A stretch of DNA of 64,000 nucleotides, from positions 17,298,001-17,362,000 of the forward strand of contig JBHGNT010000009.1 in the NCBI GenBank assembly GCA_043228905.1. The letters run 5' to 3'. The stretch is from Azolla caroliniana (Eukaryota; Polypodiophyta). Each line of letters begins with the position of its first letter. Positions within the stretch are counted from its first letter, which is position 1. Position numbers and translations under genes: made by a program. The notes beneath the pieces were generated by a model. It searched no databases. It saw nothing but the letters and a program-made list of their open reading frames with translations, and was not told the origin of the DNA. Positions 25,742-37,440 of this stretch are shown here, piece by piece.

Positions 25742-26742
25742 GGGAAAAGTACTAAGCATAGATTGAAATATTCGCATTCGTGGGGCCTACCCCACGAATC
25801 CATATGAATAGGAATAGGAATACATATAAATATATTCGGTTTTTTTTTTTTTGAGTTTTTTAAATAAAAAATAAAAAACAGTTTTTCTTCATTTGAGCAA
25901 GTGAACGAACAGCGAGCAGCGAGCGAGGAAGCCTCACCCTACTCTCTGTCCGCCCTCGCTTCCCTCTGCATCTTGTTCTCGGCCAGAAAATTAGGGTTTC
26001 GGCTGAAAACCCTAATTTCTGTCATAAACCTAATTTAGACATTAGTACTTTCTTTTGAGCCCACGTCCTCAACTCCCTCTCATGCTCTATTCTAATCCTA
26101 CATCCTGTTCTCACTGAAACCCTACGTCCTCAACTCACGCTCTCACTAAATTCCTAAGTTTAGTAGAAGCCCTAATTAATTGATTATTAACCAATTAATG
26201 TATTAGTAAACTAATTAATTATTATATTAGTGAGTTAATTAATTATTGATGTATTTGTGTATATACATATATGAGTGATATGTGTGTATACACATATATG
26301 TATATATCATATATGTATGTATGTATACATCTAAACAAATGGTTTTATAATATTCTTGGGGCCATTTTATATTCTCGAATATAGCGAATATTGCGGATAT
26401 AGAATACCACGAATATTACGCATGGATCAATCTATGGTGCCAGGATACCCCTGGAAGTTCATCTATTTACCAGAATGCCCCTGGAAGTTCCAAATTTACC
26501 AAACTACCCCTATGTACAAAAAACTACACTTTATAAAGTAATTATACACTCAAATCTACAAGCCCTATTTACCAAAGATGGAAGAAATGAACCCGAACTA
26601 GCCCTATTTATCAAAGATTTGAGTGTATAATTACTTTATAAAGTGTAATTTTTTGGACAAAGGGGTAGTTTGGTAAGTTTGGAACTTCCAGGGGCATTCT
26701 GGTAAATAAACGAACTTTCAAGGGTATCCTGGTACTTTTCCC
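25742..26742 (+). mobile_element. MULE-type foldback MITE, copy 1 (interrupted)
   Basis: It starts GGGAAAAGTAC and ends GTACTTTTCCC, flanked by an exact 9-bp duplication AAAAAGAAA (25733-25741, 26743-26751), the length typical of Mutator-like elements. It is interrupted at 25757-26436 by the second hAT-like MITE; subtracting that 680 bp and its 8-bp duplication leaves 313 bp, exactly the length of copy 2 at 39147-39459. The element is nearly a complete inverted repeat with arms of roughly 140 bp. Confidence 0.9.
25757..26436 (-). mobile_element. hAT-like non-autonomous TIR element, copy 2, nested
   Basis: The ends are CATAGATTGA...TCAATCTATG. Its right end, reverse-complemented, aligns with the left end of copy 1 over about 95 bp, and its left end with the right end of copy 1. 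The 8-bp flanks are GTACTAAG and GTGCCAGG; the undisturbed MULE MITE copy reads GTACCAGG there, so both flanks are one 8-bp duplication with three transitions. The interior is unrelated to copy 1 and includes a GC-richer stretch with TTAGGGTTT-like motifs (~25900-26160). Confidence 0.87.
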
Positions 26743-26751
26743 AAAAAGAAA

Positions 26752-27786
26752 AAAGAAAAAAGAAAAAAAAGAATAGTGTGGTCATGGTGGCCCACTAAAT
26801 CTAGAACCCAATAACTATTCAAGCTAGGTCTTAAACAAACTTTCCTTTGGACAAAGATGACCTTTTCACGAACCACTGGGGGCTTGCTCATCACATCACA
26901 TTTATTCACCATGGTGTAATAATTAAGTATGGGTTTTGATTTATTTGTAATAAACTATCACTTACATAATCATGTGCATCCTCGATAAAACTTTTAGATG
27001 TTTAGCATGGAAATATAATTCACATGCAAATATTGGTTAAAAACAACCATAACACACTTGACTTACCAACACAACTAACAAAGGGTCAAAAATAGCAGAA
27101 TTCACTCAATCCCATTATTACAAAATAGCACCTCATGGTCGTATGTTCTATACTACTACTCTAACCTCAATTTCTCCACAATCCCTAGGAAACTTGCGAC
27201 AAGCCATTGAGGTTTGATGCAATCAATGAAATACGTGACCACAAAATCCAATGAATATGATAAATGAATGGAAATTTCACGCGATATAAGCAAAACACTT
27301 GGCTGCATAAAAGCTCAATTAAAATAGGTATTAGGGTGATTACAAACACGGGGATCCATAAAAGCTAGATCACATGAGGCACTCCATGGAGTGATGAAAA
27401 AGAATCATCAATTCCACCACACATGATACAAGTGGGCAGCTAATAGGAGAGCTATTCCAAATATCTATATTGAAGCTCTCCTATTCCAAGGACTACAATT
27501 TCGACCTCTAATACATAGTGATGATATCCACCACTTGTGGTGTAGTAGAGATCTTTGCCTAATAGTAGAGATTGATTGGATCAATACAATCACATAGTAT
27601 ACAAGATGGGAGAGCTTTTGCAAAGACATCCATCTCACAGAATAGCTCATCTCATCCACAGACAGTTGGTAACACTTTAAGTACTACTCTCCCACAAACA
27701 GTTAGTAACATTTCAGTACTACTCTTGGGACCACCCTGAGCCTGAAAGACCTATATGTCACTTGAATTGGGGTGGGGGGCAGGGTG
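26752..27786. other. Intergenic between MITE and cyclin
   Basis: A-rich low-complexity sequence follows the MITE to about 26775. No gene is recognised. The part nearest 27786 should contain the CYCU 3' UTR. Confidence 0.4.
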
Positions 27787-29778
27787 TTACGATCCACTTC
27801 CAAGGACCGCGAGGGACATCTTTTCATCGGATTTCTGCTGGTCTCCATCGAGGGCGCATATCGATTTGAGTGTCTTCTCGAGGTGGTAGCCTCCCCCAAG
27901 GGCCACTTCTCGCTCCAAGTGGGAGCAATAGCTCTCGAATACGCTCACGGTGACGTGTAGCCGGAAGTTGAGGCGGAAGAGGAAGTCGAGCTCGAGGGCG
28001 TTCATCTCTCGGGTTGGGATCCCGCCGATCTGGGCATAGTAGGCATTGTCATAGTAGCTGTAGGATCAAAAAAAGACCATGGGAAATCAGCCAACAAACG
28101 GTGTGAGAAACAAGACCATGGGAACCTAGCCAACAAATGGTGTGAGAAACAAGACAATGGTACCCATCCAACCAATGGTGTGAGAAACCAAGACAATGAG
28201 AACCCCATCCACCAAATGGTGTGAGAAACCAAGACCATGGTACCCATCCCAAGCAATCGGAAACAATAGAAAGAAAAGAAGAAAAAAAATAGAAAAAAAG
28301 GAAAAATAGAAAAGAAAATAGATAACCCACACACAGATCAAAATCCCCCCATGTATTATATACCTAGGTATGTGCTCTATCAGCCTTTCTGAACTGAAGA
28401 AAGCCAAAAAGGCCAGTATAGCACACATTCAGAGATGAAACAAACAAAGAGGTCTGTGAATTAAGCAGGTGATGATGCTATGGAGGATGAAGGAAACAAG
28501 CAAAAGATGCAAGTTATGCAGGTGATGCTATGGAGGATGAAGGAAACAAGTAAGAGATGCAAATTAAGCAGGTGATGCTATGGAAGGCGAAGGAAAACGG
28601 AGCAAAAGATGCAAAATTAAGCAGGTAATGCTACGGAGGATGAAGGAAACAAGTAAAAGATGCAAATTATGCAGGTGATTCTATGGAGGATGAAGGAAAC
28701 AAGGAAAAGATGCAAATTAAGCATGTGATGCTATGGAGGATGAAAGAAACAAGGAAAAGATGCAAATTAAGCAGGTGATGCTATGGAAGGCGAAGGAAAC
28801 AAGCAAAAGATGCAAATTAAGCAGGTGATGCTATGGAGGATGAAGGAAACAAGCAAAAGATGCAAATTAAGCAGGTGATGCTATGGAAGGCGAAGGAAAC
28901 AAGCAAAATATGAAAATTAAGCAGGTGATGCTATGGAAGGCAAAGGAAACAAGCAAAAGATGCAAATTAAGCAGGTATTGCTATGGAGGATGAAGGAAAC
29001 CAGCAAAAGATGCAAATTAAGCAGGCATTGCTATGGAGGATGAAGGAATCAAGCAAAAGATGCAAATTAAGCAGGCATTGCTATGGAGGATGAAGGAATC
29101 AAGCAGGTGATGCTATGGAAGGCGAAGGAAGCACTTGAGATTGAGGAGTGGAGGAAAGAGAAGGCACGCGAAACCCTAACGACAGACAGAAAGAGAGACA
29201 CAACAAAAGCATTGGAGAAAGAAAGTAAGATGAAGAAAAGGAAGAAAAAATTGGAGAGACGGAGACAGAGGGAGGACTTACAAGTCATCGAGGAATTTGG
29301 CAGAGAGCAGGATGCTTGAGATGAGGATGCGATGAACATTGAAGGAGTTTATGGAAAGCTCGGGTTGCTGCTGAACCAGACGATCAATGTATGCATACGC
29401 CACAACGAAACAGGAAGGACTGCAATTTGCATACTTAAAGATCCTCTCCAGGTACTGTTCGATACTGATGGTCGGCACCCGAACACCACAGAAAGCTCCC
29501 AAAGTCCTCTTTGAAGGAGGAGATGATGATGATCTCGATGGAGATGGCGATGGCGATGGCGAATTCGATGAGAGCCTCTCATTCCGAGCCACAACTCGCT
29601 CTAGCAGAGAAGAGAGCACAGATATAATCAGGGAAGGAGAGCGAGAATTCTTTGAAGGTGTATAACTGGCTATGGCGAAATCTGCGAGAGCTTCGGGAGA
29701 GTAAAGATCAGATCTAATGCTGCGAGGCGATATTTCATCTTCCTCGTAACCATGAGTAATGTGAGGTTGGGAAACCAT
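27787..29778 (-). CDS. CYCU: U/P-type cyclin, two exons, 255 aa
   Basis: Regulatory subunit of a cyclin-dependent kinase; plant U(P)-type cyclins resemble Pho80 and are linked to growth and nutrient status (family knowledge). Exon 1 is 29778-29282 and exon 2 is 28057-27787, with GT donor at 29281-29280, AG acceptor at 28059-28058, phase 2. The cyclin box (~104-215) shows SIEQYLERIFKYANCS, SCFVVAYAYIDRLV, INSFNVHRILI, SAKFLDD and ELDFLFRLNF. The start ATG (ACATGG context) gives MVSQPHITHGYEEDE; the frame is open upstream without another ATG. A Ser-Pro run (residues ~73-89) comes from a GATGGC-type microsatellite. At 255 aa it is longer than typical ~200-aa members because of the N terminus and a Lys/Ser-rich tail after residue ~225. 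It looks intact. Confidence 0.9.
28070..28260. repeat. ~39-bp tandem repeat near the CYCU intron acceptor, 4-5 units
   Basis: GACCATGGG/GACAATGG-type starts recur at ~28075, 28114, 28153, 28193 and 28232, each followed by GGTGTGAGAAAC(C)AAGA. It begins only about 15 bp from the splice acceptor, leaving little of the usual pyrimidine tract (TTTTTTTGATCCTACAG on the coding strand). Confidence 0.8.
28460..29125. repeat. 50-bp minisatellite filling the CYCU intron, about 13 units
   Basis: The landmark GCAGGTGATGCTATGG, with variants, occurs at ~28466, 28518, 28568, 28621, 28671, 28721, 28771, 28821, 28871, 28921, 28971, 29021, 29071 and a short unit at 29103. The period is 50 bp with high similarity among units, so the array is young and probably length-variable. 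50 is not a multiple of 3 and the array lies wholly inside the intron. Confidence 0.9.
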
Positions 29779-30660
29779 GTCTGGCGCTGGCGTGCCTGTT
29801 TGCGAGGAGCCAGGAGAAGTACAAAAAAAAGAGTTCCTCGTGAATGAAGGAAGGAAGAAGCGGTCGAGCAAAAACAGTTACTCAGGGAAAGAAGAACCCG
29901 GGGGGAGCTAATTGTCGAAGAAGAAGAAGAAGAAGAGGAAGAGAGACTAAATGGCTTCTCGATTGAGGTGGAATTCACAGCAGAAATGGAGAGGATAAGC
30001 AGAGAACATGGGGATGAGAGGGAAGGCGGATCAATGTTGAAGGGTGAAGGAAGGAAGAGATGAGACAGAGAGAGAGAGAGAGAGAGCTCTGGTTAGTAGC
30101 TTTAATGGCGAGTACACTGTGGGGAATGTAGATTTAGGCAGGTGCAGGGAATGCTTGCTAGATTTAGTTGATTCAGAAGGGACTTTTGGTAGGGGGGGGA
30201 TTTGGTTACTGGTTCTGCAGGAGAGGAAGAATGGGGGGGACACAGGCTATGGAGGGCAAAGGAAGGCTGAGACAGAGAGAGAGACAGGGAAGAAGAAGCT
30301 CAATTTCGATGGAGGAGTTGCTATGTCCCGCTTAAAGGGCGAGCTTTACTGGCGGAACAGAGTCAGAGTCAGAGAACTACACAGACAGACAGACAGGACA
30401 GACAGGACAGACTCGCAGACGCAGAGAGAGAGAGAGAGAGAGAGAGAAAGATTGTTTAGGCAGGATTCGAACTCGCAACCTCTATTTGCGAAGAGGCATT
30501 CTCACTCTATTTCCGAAGACGCATTTGAGAGAGAGAGAGAGAGAAGCTGCTTTTATTTATATATAGTGAAAAGCCCAGAGACAGACCAGGTTCGTCTATC
30601 CGACGTGGCAGATAGCCACACGTCCGTGGGCTTACGTGGCCGCGCGACACCTGTCTCTTT
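29779..30660 (-). promoter_or_regulatory. CYCU 5' leader/promoter with GA/CT tracts and three ACGT cores
   Basis: The leader strand is CT-rich: GAA repeats at ~29918-29940 and GA repeats at ~30068-30088, 30426-30449 and 30528-30542 on the plus strand. Three ACGT cores lie within 35 bp: GACGTGGC at 30602, ACACGTCC at 30618 and TACGTGGC at 30633, matching G-box/ABRE-like bZIP sites. Assignment to CYCU rests on position only; the cores are about 830 bp from the start codon. Confidence 0.4.
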
Positions 30661-31080
30661 ATTTTTGCATATGCTCAATTTCTTTAAGCTCTTTCTTCTT
30701 TCTTTCTTTTTCCCTTTTTTATTTCTTTTTTGTTTCCCGCCAATTTTTTTGTGTAGCCTTTTTATTTTCTCGATTTTTATTTATTTTTATTTTCTCGAAT
30801 TTTTACGCTTATTGTTTTTTTACATTCTCTTTTTTCCTTTTCCTTAAAATTTTTGTGTGTTTTTTTTTTTGTCGATTTTTTATGCTTATTGTTTTTTTGC
30901 ATTCTCTTTTTTCTGTTTTCTTTTTTGCTTTTCCTTTTGTTTTTTATTGGCTTTTCTTTGTTTTTTTCTCCATTAGTTTTCGTTTTCTCTTTTTGCTATT
31001 TCTTTTGCTTCAACTATAAACAAAAAAAGGATGTTTTTTCATTAATCTCAGCTCACGTAAAACAATTTATTTTTGCTTTC
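30661..31080. repeat. T-rich low-complexity tract
   Basis: Long TTTTC/TTTTA runs on the plus strand, with phrases such as TTTTTATGCTTATTGTTTTTT(T/A)CATTCTC repeated at ~30800 and ~30878. Open frames here encode only Phe/Leu/Ser-rich strings and are not credible genes. Confidence 0.7.
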
Positions 31081-32619
31081 TGCTTTTCTTAAAGCTTCGC
31101 CTTTTGCTTTTAGAAGTTTCCATGCTGATAATAATGTTTGAGTACCCTGCTTTTTGCTTCTTCTCTTCTCCTTTTTATTTAATCTAGGTTGTTTAGACTA
31201 CTAAAGTTCAATGTCATCACAATCATCCATCCGTTTCCACTACACTTCACTCACTCATTAGTTGATAATGTAGTTTGAAGGATAAATATACTCTTTCTTG
31301 GATGGTTTTACTGGTCATAATCAAGTGAAAATTCACTCCACAAAACCAAGCTAGAATTGTGTTCATGTCACATCATAAAATGATGTGTTCATGGCCAAAA
31401 TGTTGTTGTTTAGAGTCTGGACTAAGGAACATTCCAAGCATTTCACATCAACTATTTGAGTGGTTGCATGAAGTATTTGTAGTTGATTGTAAATTGTAGG
31501 ATTAAGTGAGACCTAAGGAACAAGTCTAAGTTCTAAGTGACCATGGACAATTGTCCAACTAAGGGCGAACTCGATGAACAGACAAGGATGTATGAAAGTT
31601 AGTGCATGCACTTACAAGGAGAATTGAAGGAAGTAGACTGGCATTGTCCACACACCATCAAGGGTTCCAACATTAAAGCAAGCCATGGGAATTTTGTTCT
31701 CACATCATTACGAGGTGACACAAGTTTGAAGACCAAACAACAAGAAAACCAAATGAAGAGTTCAAGAAGAAGCTAAAACAAGGCCAAACAAAGGCTACGG
31801 TCTATTGTGAAAATGATTAATATTTTAGCATAATCTATTATGTATCCATTAAGAGAAAAGACACATTCTAAGTATAGGATGCATATTCAAGGGAAGCTCC
31901 ACAATTATGCAAGTGTTGAAAAAGACAGAGGGATAACAAATCATGAACGATGGAAGAGAGGAAGGGTATCACACGATGAGATCTAGTTATGGTTCTATAT
32001 GTTGAATCATCATATGGTTGACCATACGACAACAACATGCATTGTATTGGAAAATGCAAAAATGTTCACAAAGTTGTCGCATGCAATGAAGTTGTAGTGC
32101 TACCTATAAGAATTTAATAGGAGGTTTCAACCGCAATGTAGAGAAGAGACCTAACATAGAAATAGATAATGATACATTTGACACAATAGAGAGAGAGAGA
32201 GAGCAAAGGAAACAAAAAATGGGTTGGGTCAATGATTATTTGCCATTTAGGAAGTTCATGGCATATCATATTGGAGTATTTAGGGAGATGCCTTCCATTA
32301 GAAAGATGAAACTTGAAATCCTGCAACTTGAGACTTTGGCGAGTACATTGGCATGTTTTATGAAATGGGAGGATAACTTCAAGTATAATCTAATCATATG
32401 GGTCAATTAGGTTTCGGTTACTATAGGGGATGTGTTAAGGGAAATCATGTCCTATTTCTTAAGTTGTAACAAACCCTATAGTGTTTTAGTATTTTCAATC
32501 TCAACTATTGCTCATAAGCCAAATGTATGCAAGAAACATGTTGAGAGTCAAACTCAACTTCCCATAGAGATAGGTTTCACACTAGCTCATGGACATACCC
32601 GGCTAGCTTTGTAAATAGT
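31081..32619. other. Intergenic, nothing recognised
   Basis: A/T-rich sequence with no family I recognise on either strand; a short (GA)n tract at ~32189-32203. Open frames are at most ~70 codons. Confidence 0.4.
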
Positions 32620-32778
32620 TGAAAGGGCACGTGCCCTAGCCTAGTTGGTATTTAAACCAACCTTTTGTAACTTAGTGACTGGTTGGAAGTAATATACAGT
32701 TTCTTGTTTGATCTGTGTGTGTGTTACACACACACACAATCATCTTCCACTGCACTAAATCTTTCTCGTTTCTTTACA
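32620..32778 (+). repeat. 5' LTR of copia copy C (~159 bp)
   Basis: TGAAAGGG...TTTACA, ending directly at the primer site. It has a TATTTAAA box at ~32650, a 14-bp palindrome AGGGCACGTGCCCT (32624-32637) with a central G-box, and a (GT)n/(AC)n inverted repeat at ~32714-32738. The left boundary is inferred from TG and is less certain because no partner LTR was found. Confidence 0.6.
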
Positions 32779-32790
32779 TGGTATCAGATC
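32779..32790 (+). other. Primer binding site of copia copy C
   Basis: TGGTATCAGATC matches the initiator-tRNA-Met site except near the 3' end (TGGTATCAGAGC elsewhere in the window). It abuts the LTR end ACA. Confidence 0.75.
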
Positions 32791-32885
32791 GTATGGTTAA
32801 CTGATCAAACTCGCTCAATTGTGCTGTGATCACAACACCGACGATCATCAGAACCGGTTCAAGCAATAGAGAAGAAATTGAAATC

Positions 32886-35800
32886 ATGAACACTCATATG
32901 GGAAGCGCTCTTCCTACAGGGAAGCTAGATCGAACAAACTTCGCATCTTGGGATTACAAGATGCATCAATACCTTGTTGGACAAGGCTACTGGAGCTATA
33001 TTAAAGGTGCCCACGAAATGCCGACTACCCAAATTGGGAGCAGGCCGCAAACCGTGTGTTGTACTGCCTTACATCATGCGTTCATGATCATATGCTTGGC
33101 TACATTCGAGAGTTGAAAACGCCGAAAGAGGCGTGGGGCAATCTCAAGAAGATTTTCGCAACCAACACGGCTGCACATAAACTCCAACTCCAACAGGAGC
33201 TCAATAGTATTTGTTGAGCGAGCAAGCTCAACCGGATCCGGATCGGCATCCGGAAACAACCTATCGGATCGGGGAGACAGATCGGAGAGCCGGATTCGAG
33301 TGGGAATTGGAAGCCTAGTAGTAGCCTAGACTACTAGGTAATCATTGTCTCGTAGTTAGTGTCAGTTTCATGTAGGAATATTGAAGTACCTGTCAGTACT
33401 TTTGTCAGTCCTTTATGGACTTGTATAAATAGTGTTGTTTAGCACGTTGTATGTATAGAGTTACAAAGTATTTTCATTTTTTTGAATCTACGCTTACGTT
33501 CTGCTCTCCCACATATACTCTTTGTATACTAAACTTCTCCATTAAACCTTCATCTTATTCTCTGTTGCTATTCGGCTGAGCCAGTTTTGTCTAATGCTTC
33601 CGCACGTTTACATTCACAGTATTCAATAGAGGGACATGTCAATCGACACATACACCTTGAAGATCAAGGAGTTGTGCAATGCCCTCAGGTTGATTAATGT
33701 CGTCATTGATGATGAAGAAATGGCACAAATATGCCTTGGAGGCTTGGCACCTCGATTCAGTGGAATAAAATCGGCCATTCTCGCAAGAGAGAATCCTCCC
33801 TGCTTCTTCGATCTCCAGTCGATATTGCTGGTCGAAGAAAATCATGTTTTGACAAAAGAACAACTCACATTATGGTTAGATGCTCTATTCGAACCTCAGT
33901 GGAGGAAGAGGACAAGGTTGAGGAAATAGAGGCCAATTCGGACGAGGCTGACACAACCAAGAGCAACTCCGTGAAAACAACTTCTACTACCGACAAGACA
34001 CGTCAAACACACGAGGCGGAGCATCTAAAAGAAGGGGGAGCCATCCTGCCGAACCAAGCAATCGTAATAGCCTGATCGAATGTGGGTACTACGGAAAACT
34101 CGGCCACTACGAAGAGGAGTGCCGAAAGAAGAAGCGAGACTCCACTTCGACCAGTCGACAACTCACGAATTAGGCATCGAATTCCGACTACGACAATCAT
34201 AGCAGAATGTTCATGATGAGGCACAAAGCGCATTCAATGGTAACACAAGGCAAAATAAGCACCACACCCTCAGATAATGTATGGTTTGTTGACTCAGGAG
34301 CATCCAATCATATGACATTTCATAAAGATTGGTTCCGAGAATTACGAAAGCCAGAACGGCTCGGATATGTCGAAACAGGCGATGACACGACGCATTCAAT
34401 ACGGCATATCGGGAACATCCCATTCGGAAACGACGGCAAACGAACCTACCTAAAAAACGTCCTGCATGTCCCAACCATCACAAAAAACCTGGTCTCGATT
34501 GGCCAGATTGTCGAACAAGGCATGCAAGTACGATTCAACATTGACAAATGCTTCATAATTTGAAAAAGACGATCGAATTGTAGCTCACGGCCGTCAAGGA
34601 GGCTAAATGTTCATCCTCAAGTCGAACGAGGTGAAGTTCGCTATGTTTGCTAATGGCATCAAAGTCGAAACTGAATTGAAACTGTGGCACAAGCGAATTG
34701 GCCACATCAACCTCCAGAAGCTCCAGAATATGCAATCGAAAGGAGTCGTAATCAGACTCCTGAACTTTACCAAGAAGGAGATTACGAGCCTATGCGAGGT
34801 GTACCAATTCAGAAAACAACGCCAACATCCATTTACAAAAGAGCAGAATGGGAGCAAAGGGATCCTGGATGTTGTACATTCAGATGTATGGGGCCCGACA
34901 CAGACAACCACACTCGGCGGATGCCGATATTATGTCACGTTCATCGACGACTTCTCCAGGCACACCTAGATCTACCCGATGAAACACAAGAGTGAAGTGT
35001 TCGGCCACTTCCAAAGGTTCAAAAATGAAGTCGAAAAGGCTACGGGATGACACGTACAATGTCTTCAATCAGATGGAGGCAAAGAATACTTCTCGGACAA
35101 ATTTACGGCGTATCTCCGAAAGGAAGGAATTCAACAAGAATTCTCATGTCGGCACACACCTCAGCAAAACGGTGTAGCCGCGCGGAAAAATAGACACATA
35201 GTAGAGGTTGCACTGGCGATGAAGAACGAGAAGAACCTACCGAAATCGTACTGGGCAAAAGCGGATAACACAATCGTAACCTCATGAATAGGTGTACAAC
35301 CTTAGGGGTAAATGATGTAACCCCGTATGAGCTGATTTTCAGAAAGAAGCCGGAGTTATCACATGTGCGTATTTTTGGCTCAATTGCCTATGTGTATATT
35401 CCCGACGAGATGCGACAAAAGCTCGACCCGAAGTCGGAGAAATGTATCCTCGTAGGATACTCACTAGAGAAAAAGGGGTACAAGTGCTATAACCCCTCGA
35501 CTCGAAAAGCACAAGTAAGTCGAGACGTCGTTTTCGACAACTCTGCATCCTGGTACGCACCAAAGACAACTTCGACTCCGATTCCACTCGATCCGGAATT
35601 TTCCGAAATGGAGATAGAAGACAAAGATCGGCTCACGTGCATGTTCAAAGAAAGCCCGATTACGACAAGGCTTAGTGGGTCACAAGAGCCTCGGAGCGAT
35701 CAAAGCACATCTTGGCCGAGTCCGAAGCTCGACAAAGGGAAGGCGAAAATGCTAGAATATGAAAACCTAATGGACAATGAGTCAACTCACACTAAGTTCG

Positions 35801-37440
35801 AAGGCCTCGACATCTAGAAAAATGGAGCGAAGAAAGCCATTGCGGCTGCAAACGAAAAACTCCGTCAATCCACCCATGGAAAGAACCCTGTAAGCCGATA
35901 CGTCTACGATGAGTACATGGCATACCACTATGCCTTTATGATGAAGGTTGCTACTGTACAAGAGCTAGAAACCTTTTCCGAAAGCCGCCAAGGACCCGCA
36001 ATGGGTCGACGCGATGAATGAAGAAATGCAAGCCTTATGCATAAACGAGACATGGGATCTCGTTTCTCAATCTCTGCACAAGAAAACGATTGGATGCAGA
36101 TGGATTTACAAAGTGAAACACAATGCCGACGACTCCGTAAATCACTTCAAAGCATGACTCGTAGCGAAAAGATACGCACAAACACATAGAGTTGACTACG
36201 AAGAGACCTTTGCCCCGGTGGCAAAGATGACAACTGTGCGGACCGTGTTCGCACTCGCAATAGCAAAAGGATGGCACCTCCACCAGATGGACATCAACAA
36301 CGCCTTTCTTCAAGGAGAATTGGAAGAAGAGGTGTACATGGTACAACCACCCGACTTTGAATCGTGTACTCATCCAAAAGCCGTGTGCCGGTTCAAGAAG
36401 CCGATCTACGGTCTTAAGCAAGCACGACGTGCTTGGCATTCGAAGATCACGCAATATCTTCACCAAATCGGATTTCGAATGTCGAACTCGGACAACTCCC
36501 TGTACATTTGAAACGAGTTGAACAACCCGATTGTCATCATCCTATACGTGGATGATTTGGTAGTCGGAGGATTAAATCCAACCGAAGTCAATAAGGTGAA
36601 ATCACTACTATCTGGTAGATCTGAAATGAAAGATATGCACGAGCTCCATTACTTCATTGGTATCGAAGTAATTCGGACACCAGTCGGGATACTGATCTCT
36701 TAACGGTACTACGTTCTCAACTTACTCTACAAGTTCGGAATGACCAAGTGCAAACCTGTGTCTACCCCTCTCGACCGAAATCTCAAGCTCGATGTCGAGT
36801 CGGGCACAACCAAGTGCGATCTAACTCAATATCGACATCTGATCGGCAACCATCACACAACCCGACCTCAGCTATTCAGTCGGCCTACTTAGCCAATTCA
36901 TGTAGAACCCTCGAAATGATCATCTCGATTGTGTTAAGAGGATACTTTGGTATGTCAGTACGACATAACGGTACACAGACGCAGACTAGGCCGGTTATAA
37001 GGCCGATAGACGATCCACCTCCGGATTCGTCTTCTCCCTCGGCAGCGGAGAGATCTCCTGGAGCAGCAAGAAACAACTGACAATTGCACTATCGAGCACG
37101 GAGGCCAAATACAGGGGCGCGATAGTCGCCGCATGTGAAGCCGTATGGCTGAAGCGCTTACTGAAGGATCTGGGCGTATCCATCAAAGATCCATTTTGCT
37201 TGTATTGCGACAACATGAGCAATATTTACCTAGCTCGCAACCCCGTATTTCACGCGCGGACTAAACACATCGAAGTGCACTACCACTTCATTCGTGAGCG
37301 CGTTTAGGCCGGCGACATCGATCTACAACACAATAGTACGATCCTTCAAGTTGCTTATATCTTTACGAAGGCATTAGGCGTTGACAAGCTCGGGCAATTC
37401 GCATCCAACCTTGGTCTCACGATATCTACATTGCCGAGCT
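32886..37440 (+). pseudogene. copia copy C gag-pol remnant
   Basis: Gag starts MNTHMGSALPTGKLDRTNF and shifts frame near 33030; after the solo LTR it resumes with MSIDTYTLKIKELC and ICLGGLAPRF. The zinc knuckle (~34078-34125) reads CGYYGKLGHYEEEC, with Tyr for the second Cys. Protease has VDSGASNHMT (~34288). Integrase shows WHKRIGH, HSDVWGP and QSDGGKEYFS. RT shows DINNAFLQGELEEEVYM and YVDDLVVGG (~36546). RNase H shows SSTEAEY- and [15 protein letters not shown]-like pieces to ~37430. At least ten stops or frameshifts. Not functional. Confidence 0.88.
33212..33618 (+). mobile_element. Solo LTR (407 bp) inside copia copy C gag
   Basis: It begins TGTTGAGC and ends ATTCACA, flanked by the exact 5-bp duplication GTATT (33207-33211, 33619-33623). 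Removing it and one duplication rejoins the copy C gag reading (…ELNSI then Q, stop, RDMSID). TATAAATAG at ~33424 fits an LTR promoter. It matches no other LTR in the window. Such structures arise by LTR-LTR recombination. Confidence 0.9.

Noticed and set aside
29387-29665. Asp/Gly-rich plus-strand frame within CYCU exon 1
   Set aside because: Shadow of the cyclin exon; the acidic run is the complement of the Ser-Pro microsatellite.
30460-30500. tRNA or SINE: GAGTTCGAATCCTGCC on the minus strand resembles a Pol III B box
   Set aside because: No convincing A box at the right distance, no cloverleaf and no poly-A tail or target duplication found.
30044-30847. A 267-codon plus-strand open frame upstream of CYCU
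   Set aside because: It is built from GA microsatellites (Arg-Glu runs) and a T-rich tail (Phe/Leu runs); no domain, and it lies antisense to the cyclin leader.
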